A DNA stretch of 40,683 nucleotides from RH-AL1 sp050013235 (GTDB lineage: Bacteria > Pseudomonadota > Alphaproteobacteria > Rhizobiales > Beijerinckiaceae): contig JBEKFQ010000029.1 in NCBI GenBank assembly GCA_050013235.1, forward strand, positions 1-40,683, read 5' to 3'. A program made the translations under genes and the position numbers. Under the pieces are notes generated by a model. It did not search any database and was not told the DNA's origin. It saw only the letters and a program-made list of their open reading frames with translations. Below are positions 14,497 to 21,244 of this stretch, piece after piece. Every line of letters begins with the position of its first letter. Within the stretch, counting starts at the first letter, position 1.

Positions 14497-15972
14497 ATGC
14501 GCAAAACCGGTATTCGCATCGTCGCCATAGCGACCACGCTCGTCATCGCGCTCGCGGCACCCGCGGATGCAAAAAAGCAAAGCGGTGGCGGCCGTCATGG
14601 TGGTTATGGTGGCGGCCACCACGCCGCCGCGCATCGCGTCAGCGCGAGACCGGCGGTCTCCCATCCGGCTACGCGGGCGGTCACTCATGTCACGCCATCT
14701 TCAGCCGTCACGCGCACTACCGGCAATGCGGCTGTTACCACCGGCGGGAAAGTCACGGCCAACGCGAAGCTTCATGCGAATGTTGGGGCCAACACCGTGC
14801 GGAAATCGTTGAACTCCCGCTCCTTCACCCACTCCTTGCAGAATACCAAGGCATTTCACGACCCACACACCCGTGCCTCCATCACCGCCCGCGCCGCGAT
14901 GGCGGGATCGCGCCATGGACGGGGCGGCGGAAACGGCTGGTGGCAACACGGTAACGGCGGATATGGATGGGTCGGCCCGCTGTTCTGGCCGTTCGCCTAT
15001 TATGACATGTACGACTACGCGTTTTGGGGCGATGGCTACGACGACTCGTTCTGGGGCTATGGCTACGACGACCTCTACGCCGGCTTGTTTTCGCCCTACA
15101 GCTACGACGACCTGACCGGCTACCTGCCGCAATCCGCCGTCGCCAGCCCCGCCGTGACCGGGCAAGCGCCGCCTGCTTCCGCGACGCCGAGCCAGCTGAC
15201 GGTCATGTGCGGCAGCGACAACCGCGACATCGCCGGCCTCGCCATCGATCAGTTCCAACAGGCGATCCAACCGAACGATGCGCAACGCGCCGCGCTCGAC
15301 GATCTCGCCACCGCCTCGCTCAAGGCGGCCCAGGACATCAAGGCCGCCTGCCCCGCCGATATTGCGCTGACCGCGCCGGCCCGGCTCGCCGCCATGCAAA
15401 CGCGCATCGAAGCGATGATCGCGGCGATCGCGTCGATCCAGCCGCCGTTGGAAAAATTCTACGCTCTCCTGAGCGACGATCAGAAGGCGAAGCTGACCGC
15501 GCTCGGCGAGGATAAGCGCAAGAGCCAAGCGGCGAAGACCGGCGGCTCGCTTGCCACGACCTGCGGTGCCGCGCAATCGCCCGCGACCGGTTGGCCCACC
15601 GATGAGATCGAGCAGACGGTGCACCCAACCGACGCGCAACGCGCGAGTCTCACCGCGCTCGAGGCCGCCACCGCCAAGGCGGCGGACATGCTCAAGGCCT
15701 CGTGCCCGGCGGGTAATCCGCTCACGCCGCCGGCGCGGCTCGCGGCGGCCGGCCAACGTCTTGACACCTTGCTGCAAGCGGTCAAGACGGTCCATTCGGC
15801 GCTCGGCGACTTCTACGGATCGCTGAACGACGAGCAGAAGGCGAAGTTCGACGCGATCGGTCCGCAGCTGACGAGCGAGCCCAATCAACCAACCGCCGCG
15901 CAAGCTCCTGTCCGCAGATACAGGCATGGTGGCGTGGGGCACGCCTTCCGGCGGTTCATCCGATCCTTCTGA
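14497..15972 (+). CDS. Secreted Spy/CpxP-like protein with duplicated helical domain
   Basis: A 491-residue exported protein. The signal peptide is MRKTGIRIVAIATTLVIALA with cleavage after ADA. A low-complexity Gly/His/Ala region (about residues 28-150) leads to an aromatic, acidic region with GWVGPLFWPFAYYDMYDYAF and repeats of GYDD (about 155-205). Two homologous helical units of about 110 residues follow. Each has a leading Cys, P-x-D-A-Q-R-A, A-P-A-R-L-A-A or P-P-A-R-L-A-A, and ends in an LTxxQ-like motif: LSDDQKAKLTALG near 345 and LNDEQKAKFDAIG near 460. LTxxQ proteins are periplasmic chaperones of the Spy/CpxP type. The duplication and the long N-terminal region are unusual. RBS-like AGAAAGAAG precedes the start. 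A FixJ-like box is 203 bp upstream. Confidence 0.75.
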   Translation: MRKTGIRIVAIATTLVIALAAPADAKKQSGGGRHGGYGGGHHAAAHRVSARPAVSHPATRAVTHVTPSSAVTRTTGNAAVTTGGKVTANAKLHANVGANTVRKSLNSRSFTHSLQNTKAFHDPHTRASITARAAMAGSRHGRGGGNGWWQHGNGGYGWVGPLFWPFAYYDMYDYAFWGDGYDDSFWGYGYDDLYAGLFSPYSYDDLTGYLPQSAVASPAVTGQAPPASATPSQLTVMCGSDNRDIAGLAIDQFQQAIQPNDAQRAALDDLATASLKAAQDIKAACPADIALTAPARLAAMQTRIEAMIAAIASIQPPLEKFYALLSDDQKAKLTALGEDKRKSQAAKTGGSLATTCGAAQSPATGWPTDEIEQTVHPTDAQRASLTALEAATAKAADMLKASCPAGNPLTPPARLAAAGQRLDTLLQAVKTVHSALGDFYGSLNDEQKAKFDAIGPQLTSEPNQPTAAQAPVRRYRHGGVGHAFRRFIRSF

Positions 15973-16088
15973 AAAGCGGCGGGCGCGGCCTTTTGACTCG
16001 CCCGCTGTCGGTCCCTCAACTGGACGTGCATGAGATGAAGAAAGCGGCCTGACCATCGGGCCATACCGGTTGCAAATTTCCGGACAGG

Positions 16089-16118
16089 CGTCTTCAGGCT
16101 TTTGGAAGCCTGAAGACG
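16089..16118. other. Perfect 13-bp hairpin between the Spy-like and GlsB genes
   Basis: CGTCTTCAGGCTT-TTGG-AAGCCTGAAGACG is an exact 13-bp stem with a 4-nt loop. It lies 117 bp after the Spy-like stop and 50 bp before the GlsB-like start. The following bases (GAAGCTGC) lack a T-tract, so it is not a standard intrinsic terminator. It could be a transcript boundary, an RNase III or processing site, or an operator. Confidence 0.6.
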
Positions 16119-16168
16119 GAAGCTGCGGCGGCTCGCCCAAACAGCCGATCAACCTAAAGGAACGTGCC

Positions 16169-16444
16169 ATGGCAGGTCAAAGTCTTCTCGTTATCATCGT
16201 CGTCGGCATAATCGCGGGTTGGCTAGCCGGAGAATTAGTTGCCGGTGGCGGCTTTGGCCTTATCGGCGATTTGGTCATCGGTGTCATCGGCGCCTTTATC
16301 GGCGGCTGGGTGCTGCCACGTGCCGGCCTCCACCTTGGAGTGGGCATCGTCGCGTCGATCATCGACGCCACGATCGGCGCGGTGCTTCTTCTTCTGGCGA
16401 TCCGAATTATCCGGGGTGGTAACCGGTGGGGCCGTCGCTGGTAA
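16169..16444 (+). CDS. GlsB/YeaQ/YmgE-family membrane protein
   Basis: A 91-residue, very hydrophobic protein with three membrane segments: SLLVIIVVGIIAGWLAGELV, then GLIGDLVIGVIGAFIGGWVL and GIVASIIDATIGAVLLLLAI, ending in a basic tail (GGNRWGRRW). The pattern IVGxIAGWLA...GLIGDxxxGxxGAxxGGxLL is the transglycosylase-associated/YeaQ family signature. The family name is historical; members are general-stress inner-membrane proteins with no known enzyme activity. The ATG at 16169 has AAAGGA 7 nt upstream. It is one of several small stress-type membrane genes in the window. Confidence 0.85.
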   Translation: MAGQSLLVIIVVGIIAGWLAGELVAGGGFGLIGDLVIGVIGAFIGGWVLPRAGLHLGVGIVASIIDATIGAVLLLLAIRIIRGGNRWGRRW

Positions 16445-16549
16445 GTTCGTAGTCCCAAGCGTGCGTTTCTCGCTTAGGAGCTCCGGTCACTTGTGCATAG
16501 GACCTTGAAATACTGTTTGCCCGGCTCGGGAGCGGCCGGCACTCGAGCA

Positions 16550-16565
16550 AGAGCCGTTTGGCTCT
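16550..16565. terminator. Small hairpin after the GlsB-like gene
   Basis: AGAGCC-GTTT-GGCTCT is a perfect 6-bp stem with a 4-nt loop, 105 bp after the stop. No T-tract follows, so the terminator reading is weak. Confidence 0.3.
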
Positions 16566-16621
16566 CATGGACGCCTTGAAATAGCGTTCGCGCCGGCAGC
16601 CCATGAGGAACGGCAAGGGCA

Positions 16622-16852
16622 TTGCCTGGCATGCACGAGGCGAACGGCTTTTACGAAAGCTTCAACTCCAAGATTCGAGATGAACTCCTCAACGGAGAGA
16701 TTTTCCACATGCTCAAAGAAGCCCAAGTCCTCATCGAAAGACCGCGGCGCCATGACAACACCAACCATGACAACACCATCGGCCGCACTTGTCGCTCGAT
16801 TACAGGCCTCCGGCTCCAGAACCCTTGGTGTGGCCGGCTGAGATCATCGGGC
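16622..16852 (+). pseudogene. IS3-family transposase relic (end of orfB)
   Basis: The frame encodes ANGFYESFNSKIRDELLNGE and IFHMLKEAQVLIERPRRHDN, close to the DDE-end of IS3-family transposases (N-G-x-x-E-S-F-N-x-K-x-R-D-E-L-L-N). A 15-bp tandem duplication (CATGACAACACCA at 16751 and again at 16766) and a frame slip follow. The next frame then continues RPHLSLDYRPPAPEPLVWPA, the usual C-terminus. No upstream orfA or terminal repeats were recognised. It is a dead fragment, immediately followed by a FixJ-like box. Confidence 0.8.
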
Positions 16853-16853
16853 A

Positions 16854-16868
16854 TAGGTAGTTTCCGAT
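16854..16868 (+). promoter_or_regulatory. FixJ-like box, degenerate (TAGGTAGTTTCCGAT)
   Basis: TAGGTAGTTTCCGAT matches the motif at 11 of 14 fixed bases, keeping GTA-n-TTTCC intact. It is oriented toward, and 59 bp before, the small Gly/His-rich gene at 16928. Confidence 0.5.
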
Positions 16869-16927
16869 GCTACCGCGCTCGCATTTCTTTCGCTAACCTC
16901 CTTATCGTGATTAAGGAGAATAAAGAT

Positions 16928-17185
16928 ATGCTTCGCAAAACAACTGTCGCCCTCAGCGTTGCCCTACTAGTGAGCGGTGCTTTCGGTGCGAGTGACGCTT
17001 TCGCAGGTGGAAGCCACGGAAGTCATAGAAGTCATGGAAGCCACAGAGGCCATGTAGGCCACGGGTATGGTGGCCGCGGCGGATACGGTGGCGGATACGG
17101 TGGCGGATACGGTGTCTACTATGGTCCGGGTTACGGGTTCGGCGACTGTGTTCCGGTGCCATTTCCCATCGTTGGTTGCTGGTAA
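16928..17185 (+). CDS. Small secreted Gly/His-rich protein
   Basis: An 85-residue protein with a signal peptide (MLRKTTVALSVALLVSGAFG, cleavage after AFA). The mature part starts with His/Ser/Gly repeats (GSHGSHRSHGSHRGH) and runs through GYGGRGGYGGGYGGGYGVYY to a Cys-containing end FGDCVPVPFPIVGCW. The DNA has a 12-bp unit GGTGGCGGATAC repeated. AAGGAG lies 10 nt before the ATG. The start at 16928 is preferred over the upstream in-frame ATG, which belongs to the IS3 relic. The His-rich part could bind metal ions; the two Cys could form a disulphide. No family is assigned. Confidence 0.7.
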   Translation: MLRKTTVALSVALLVSGAFGASDAFAGGSHGSHRSHGSHRGHVGHGYGGRGGYGGGYGGGYGVYYGPGYGFGDCVPVPFPIVGCW

Positions 17186-17275
17186 ACCAGAGGCGTGAAG
17201 GCCAGGAAACCTGAAGACCGGTCCCGCGTTCGTTGCAGCCCAAGCAATCGATCAAGATTAACGACGATTGCTCTT

Positions 17276-17319
17276 GCACGCCGTAATTCTACAAAGTTCG
17301 CACGCCGCGATTCTACAAA
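17276..17319 (+). repeat. Two-copy direct repeat, period 24
   Basis: GCACGCCGTAATTCTACAAA (17276-17295) is repeated as GCACGCCGCGATTCTACAAA (17300-17319), 18 of 20 bases identical. It lies 75 bp before the Spy-like gene at 17393 and could be a double activator site. Confidence 0.5.
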
Positions 17320-17392
17320 AGCGTGAACTATACTGCGCCATAGCCCACCTCGCCCGCTTAGGGGCGTGGTGAAGTATCAATTAGAGGAAGAC

Positions 17393-17872
17393 ATGATGAA
17401 CAAGGTTTGGAGGTCGCCCATGAGGTTGAAGACGTTGTTTGCCGGAACGGCTGCCTTGATGCTTGCCGGTTCGTGCCTCGCTCATGCGCAACAGCAACCC
17501 GCAGGTGACGCCGTTTCAGCTCCCGCCAACGCCAAACGGGCGCCGATGGAAGACCGGGCCGCATTTGTGGATGCGCGCATCGCGGAGCATAAAGCCGTTT
17601 TGAAACTGACCGCCGATCAGGAAAAGAACTGGCCGGCTTACGAAACTGCCTTGCGCAATCTTGCAAAGCTACGCGTCGAGCGGTACCAGGAACAAAAATC
17701 GCCGAACCCTGTCGAGCACTTGCGCCAACGCGCCGAGGATCTGTCCAGCGCCAGTGCGGCGTTGAAGCAGCTGGCGGACGCGGAGGAGCCGCTGTTCAAT
17801 AGTCTCGATGACGCGCAAAAACGCCGGTTTACCACGTTCGGCCGCCGTGCCCATGAACGGCATGAGAGGTAA
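17393..17872 (+). CDS. Secreted Spy/CpxP-like (LTxxQ) protein
   Basis: A 159-residue exported protein. The signal peptide (MMNKVWRSPMRLKTLFAGTA, then ALMLAGSCLAHA) is followed by one helical domain. It contains FVDARIAEHKAVLKLTADQEK, in which LKLTADQE is the LTxxQ motif (about residue 70), and ends LFNSLDDAQKRRFTTFGRRA, a second LTxxQ-like turn. This is the layout of Spy/CpxP-type periplasmic chaperones. GAGGAAG lies just before the ATG pair at 17393 and 17396. It follows the Gly/His-rich gene and is part of the envelope protein cluster. Confidence 0.8.
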   Translation: MMNKVWRSPMRLKTLFAGTAALMLAGSCLAHAQQQPAGDAVSAPANAKRAPMEDRAAFVDARIAEHKAVLKLTADQEKNWPAYETALRNLAKLRVERYQEQKSPNPVEHLRQRAEDLSSASAALKQLADAEEPLFNSLDDAQKRRFTTFGRRAHERHER

Positions 17873-18698
17873 GGGGCTGACACCGGTGCGGCTACCATTC
17901 GCAGCCGCCTCCAGAACGTAGCCGTCTGTCAACAACGTGCTCGCCAAGGGCCTGCCATCAGTCATGGTGGCCGGAGAGATCCGCCTGTCAGCGGGGCTCA
18001 TGGCGGCCACGGCTCTTTTCGTGAAACATGATGGCTCTTGGTGGCTGGACTCGATTGGACCTCAAAACCTCGATGTCCTGGCCAGCAGGAAGCTCGGCCG
18101 CTCCTTGATGCCGTGAAAGCAGCACTCGGCATCAAGTGAGTGGTTTCCATTTTCTCCTTCGGAGAGTCGATCTTGGGTAATAGAGCCGAAGGTTGCTCAC
18201 TATTTTTCGATGCTTGATACCAAATTCTTGAAAAGCCGGCTCATCCGCCCATTTCCCAAAGTCGCGCCGATCTGATCCGGTCGTGTTAAACGCAAGTCCG
18301 CATGCGGCACCGGCATTGTTTCCCGGCGAGGTCGATGGTCCGGTGCTTTACGCCTTGGCCATGGCGGAGAAGACCGCGAGCGTGACCAGACGAAAATTTT
18401 TCTCGCTACCAATCAGAAGCTTGAATTGTGCTCCCGCGCCGGCGATGGGGCAGGCATGTCGGGCTCCGGCAATGCCCATTCCTCATCCGCCAGCCGTGTC
18501 TCAATTTGAGTTTCAGCTCCCGGCCCATGGCAATCAATTGCGCTGAAGCGTATCCGGCGGCGCTTTTGAACCGGAACCGGTATCCGGCTTTGGATGGGAA
18601 CTTCTGGCTGGTTTTATCGTTAAGCTACCGTTGCTGCCGCTTGAAGCCCGCTCGCTGAGAATCCTTGCGAACCGGTCCTTTTTGCAAGGCCAGCTCTC
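17873..18698. other. Long stretch without a recognisable gene
   Basis: About 820 bp hold no gene I can support. One short plus-strand frame at 17964-18116 (50 codons, containing ALFVKHDGSWWLDSIGPQNL) has a protein-like look but no ribosome site and a stop close upstream, so it may be a gene remnant. A very degenerate FixJ-like site (TGAGTGGTTTCCATT) lies at 18137-18151. Confidence 0.4.
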
Positions 18699-18712
18699 TT
18701 GATATTCATCAA
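18699..18712. promoter_or_regulatory. Perfect FNR/FixK box
   Basis: TTGAT-ATTC-ATCAA is an exact match to the FNR/FixK/Anr consensus TTGAT-N4-ATCAA. It lies 55 bp before the ATG at 18768 of the FixJ-type regulator. This is a normal distance for an oxygen-responsive activator that binds near -41 of the promoter. Confidence 0.75.
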
Positions 18713-18767
18713 AGCCGGCCGGCGATCTTTGTGGCAAGCATCACTTGTTTCGCGTGGCTATGTGACA

Positions 18768-19226
18768 ATGGCGGTTTCCATGAGTTTCGCAGATTTAAGC
18801 CCTAACAGCGAGCAAACCGGGCGCCTTCGGCTCGTGGCTAAGCGAAGGGACTTTGCCGTCATCGATGGAGGCGGCGCAGGCTCCGCCGAGATCCAGCTTC
18901 AGGAGGCTCTCGCGCGGGAACGGATCCTGCTTTGTCAGGTTGATGAGTTGATCCGGCAACAGGATGTTTGGCGCAAGCTCTTCGACTACCGGGAATATGC
19001 GGCGGGCCGGATCGCAAAGCTCACGGCGCGCCAGCGCGAAATCCTTAAATTGATCCTAGCGGGAAGGTCGAATAAAATCATCGCCGCGGATACTGGCATC
19101 GCCCGGCGCACTGTCGAGAACCATCGCGCCGCGATCATGAAAAAGGTAGGCGTCAACTGTCTTCCTGCCTTGGCCAGGTTGGCATTTGCTGCTGGTTGGA
19201 GCTGCGATGCCGACCTCGCTCAATGA
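18768..19226 (+). CDS. FixJ/LuxR-type DNA-binding protein lacking a receiver domain
   Basis: A 152-residue protein. Residues 1-40 are variable; about 40-90 form a charged helix (EIQLQEALARERILLCQVDE); about 92-149 form a LuxR-type HTH, LTARQREILKLILAGRSNKI then RTVENHRAAIMKKVG and LPALARLAFAAGW. The HTH is nearest to FixJ (R-T-V-E-x-H-R-A-x-x-M) and identical at 38 of 58 positions to that of the hybrid kinase at 27473-31933, with the recognition helix almost unchanged. There is no phosphate-accepting receiver. The start is uncertain: 18768 and 18780 are options without a good ribosome site. An earlier start at 18699 is unlikely because it lies inside the FNR/FixK box. Confidence 0.8.
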   Translation: MAVSMSFADLSPNSEQTGRLRLVAKRRDFAVIDGGGAGSAEIQLQEALARERILLCQVDELIRQQDVWRKLFDYREYAAGRIAKLTARQREILKLILAGRSNKIIAADTGIARRTVENHRAAIMKKVGVNCLPALARLAFAAGWSCDADLAQ

Positions 19227-19278
19227 ATCTTTAACCGGAACGCCGCGGACATCGCGCCCGCGACGGCCTCTGCAAGCA

Positions 19279-19293
19279 TGAGTACTTTCCGAG
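19279..19293 (+). promoter_or_regulatory. FixJ-like box, exact copy (TGAGTACTTTCCGAG)
   Basis: Exact match to TGAGTAnTTTCCGAG, 69 bp before the MFS fragment and in front of the whole pyruvate:ferredoxin oxidoreductase module. It lies directly after the gene of the receiver-less FixJ-type regulator. Confidence 0.75.
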
Positions 19294-19361
19294 TCTTCTT
19301 GTCGCGATGGCCGGCGGTTAAAAATTGCTGGCGCGTTTAACCAAATAGGTTGGGAAAGCCC

Positions 19362-19598
19362 ATGTCGACGAGCACCCTGACCGTGAGGTCTTCGCCGGCC
19401 ACGCGAACCAGTTTCATCGCCGCTTGGGAATTTTGTATTCTATTCTATTTTGGTCAGTATCCGCTGCAATGCGCGTCCGGCGTCATGATTCCGGAACTGA
19501 CGAGCAAGTTCAGTTTGACGGCAATCGGCGCGAGCGTACTCACCGGCGTCTATTACCGAACGTTTTCCACCTTCGCACCGGCAAAGGCGCTGTCATGA
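19362..19598 (+). pseudogene. N-terminal fragment of an MFS transporter, coupled to the next gene
   Basis: A 78-codon frame encodes the beginning of a major facilitator protein: FCILFYFGQYPLQCASGVMI, then PELTSKFSLTAIGASVLTGV and YYRTFSTFAP. The pattern is that of the first two membrane helices of MFS permeases (F-x-x-Q-Y-x-x-R-x-x-x-G-V-M-x-P-E-L). The remaining ten helices are absent. The frame ends in TCATGA, and that ATG starts the GltD-like gene. I infer an internal deletion that left the promoter, leader and ATGA junction; the fragment may now act only as a translated leader. Confidence 0.6.
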
Positions 19599-21244
19599 CC
19601 GGCATCATTCGCGACATGAGCCCGCTGGTCGATATGACCCGCAGGCAAGAAACGGGACCCACGCGCAGCCACCGCCCAGTCTACGTCGATCGCCTGCCGC
19701 CCTGCAACAACGCATGCCCCGCCGGCGAGGACATCCAGGGTTGGCTCGGCTTGGCCCAGGCCGGAAAGTTCCACGCGGCTTGGCAAAGACTAATCCGCGA
19801 CAACCCGTTTCCCGCCGTCCATGGTAGGGTCTGTTATCACCCCTGCGAGGACGCCTGCAATCGCGGCGATTTGGATACGTCCGTCGGCATCCACGCCGTC
19901 GAGCGCTTCCTCGGCGACAAAGCCACCGCCGAAAACTGGACTATCGCCGTGGAGGCAGAGCCGTCCGGCAAACGCGTCCTCGTCGTCGGCGCGGGGCCAA
20001 GCGGACTATCGGCCGCTTATCATCTAACGCGGCTTGGTCACCAGGTGGAGATCCGAGAGGCCGGGCCGCTCCCAGGAGGAATGCTGCACTTCGGCATTCC
20101 CTCCTACCGGCTTCCGCGCGACGTGCTGCTGAAGGAAATCGGCCGTATCGAGGCCATGGGCGTCAAGATCGCGTTGAACCACAAGGTGGAAGATCTCCTC
20201 GCCGAGCGCGATGCCGGCCAGTTCGATGCCGTCTTCGTCGCCATCGGCGCGCAACTCTCGCATCATGTGGAGATCCCGGCGCGCGACGCCGCGCACGTGC
20301 TCGACGCCGTGAGCCTGCTCCGCGACGTGAGCGCCGGAGAGCGCCCGCTGCTCGGCCGGCGCGTGGTGATCTATGGCGGCGGCAACACGGCAATGGACGC
20401 GGCCCGCACCGCTCGCCGCCTGGGCGCCGCGGAGACGCTGATCGTTTATCGCCGCGACCGGACGCACATGCCAGCGCACGAGTTCGAGGCCGACGAGGCG
20501 CTGGCCGAGGGCGTCAAGATCAAATGGCTGACGACGATCAAGGAAATTACCGGATCGGATCTAACGATCGAGCGCATGACGATTGATCAGAACGGCCACC
20601 CGCAGCCTACCGGAGAGATCGAGACCCTGACGGCCGATGCGGTGGTGCTGGCGCTTGGCCAGGATACTGACAGCCAGTTCCTCCGCCGCGTCCCCGGGAT
20701 GGCGTTCCGGCCGGACAGCACGGTGATCGTCGGCCCCGATATGATGACCGGCGAGGCGGGGATATTCGCCGGCGGCGATATGGTACCGGGCACCCGCAGC
20801 GTCACCATCGCAACCGGCCTGGGGAAGAAGGCCGCGCGCCACATCGATGGATGGCTGCGCCAGCAGGCCTATGCGCCACCGCCGAAGCACCCCGTCGTCA
20901 TGTTCGCCGATTTGCATTTGCCGATCTACAGCGATGCGATCCCCTCCAAACAGAGCGAAGTTCCGCCCGCGTTGCGCGCCGGTTTTGCGGAAGTCACCGG
21001 CGGCTTGAGCGAAGCGGCGGCCCTGCACGAAGCCCGCCGCTGCCTATCCTGCGGAAACTGCTTCGAATGCGACAATTGCTTAGCCGCCTGCCCCGAAACC
21101 GCGATCGTCAAACTTGGCCCAACCCGTGGCTACAAAATCGTCCTGGATCTTTGCACCGGCTGCGCCGTGTGCGTCGAGCAGTGCCCCTGCGACGCAATGG
21201 CGATGATCCCCGAACCGGCCCAAGCCGTGCAAGCAAACCCATGA
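19595..21244 (+). CDS. GltD-like NAD(P)/FAD oxidoreductase with four [4Fe-4S]-type motifs
   Basis: A 549-residue iron-sulphur flavoprotein. The N-terminal GltD-type cluster domain has PPCNNACPAGEDIQGWL and RVCYHPCEDACNRGDLD (about 25-90). An FAD fold starts VLVVGAGPSGLSAAYHLTRL, and an NAD(P) fold has VVIYGGGNTAMDAARTARRL. A C-terminal ferredoxin domain has CLSCGNCFECDNCLAACP and CTGCAVCVEQCPCDAM. It would pass electrons between NAD(P)H and ferredoxin-type carriers. The start at 19595 overlaps the MFS fragment stop, and the stop at 21244 overlaps the nifJ start, both as ATGA. This strict coupling with pyruvate:ferredoxin oxidoreductase supports joint assembly. The exact partner and direction are inferred. 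Confidence 0.85.
   Translation: MTGIIRDMSPLVDMTRRQETGPTRSHRPVYVDRLPPCNNACPAGEDIQGWLGLAQAGKFHAAWQRLIRDNPFPAVHGRVCYHPCEDACNRGDLDTSVGIHAVERFLGDKATAENWTIAVEAEPSGKRVLVVGAGPSGLSAAYHLTRLGHQVEIREAGPLPGGMLHFGIPSYRLPRDVLLKEIGRIEAMGVKIALNHKVEDLLAERDAGQFDAVFVAIGAQLSHHVEIPARDAAHVLDAVSLLRDVSAGERPLLGRRVVIYGGGNTAMDAARTARRLGAAETLIVYRRDRTHMPAHEFEADEALAEGVKIKWLTTIKEITGSDLTIERMTIDQNGHPQPTGEIETLTADAVVLALGQDTDSQFLRRVPGMAFRPDSTVIVGPDMMTGEAGIFAGGDMVPGTRSVTIATGLGKKAARHIDGWLRQQAYAPPPKHPVVMFADLHLPIYSDAIPSKQSEVPPALRAGFAEVTGGLSEAAALHEARRCLSCGNCFECDNCLAACPETAIVKLGPTRGYKIVLDLCTGCAVCVEQCPCDAMAMIPEPAQAVQANP

Noticed and set aside
14701..16170. Minus-strand frame of 489 codons opposite the Spy-like gene
   Set aside because: Arg/Gly-rich composition typical of antisense frames in GC-rich DNA; the plus-strand protein has a signal peptide, clear domains and internal repeats.
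16928..17185. Short Gly/His-coding repeats as a CRISPR or tandem-repeat array
   Set aside because: Repeats are coding, of variable length and without spacers; they make a Gly/His-rich peptide.
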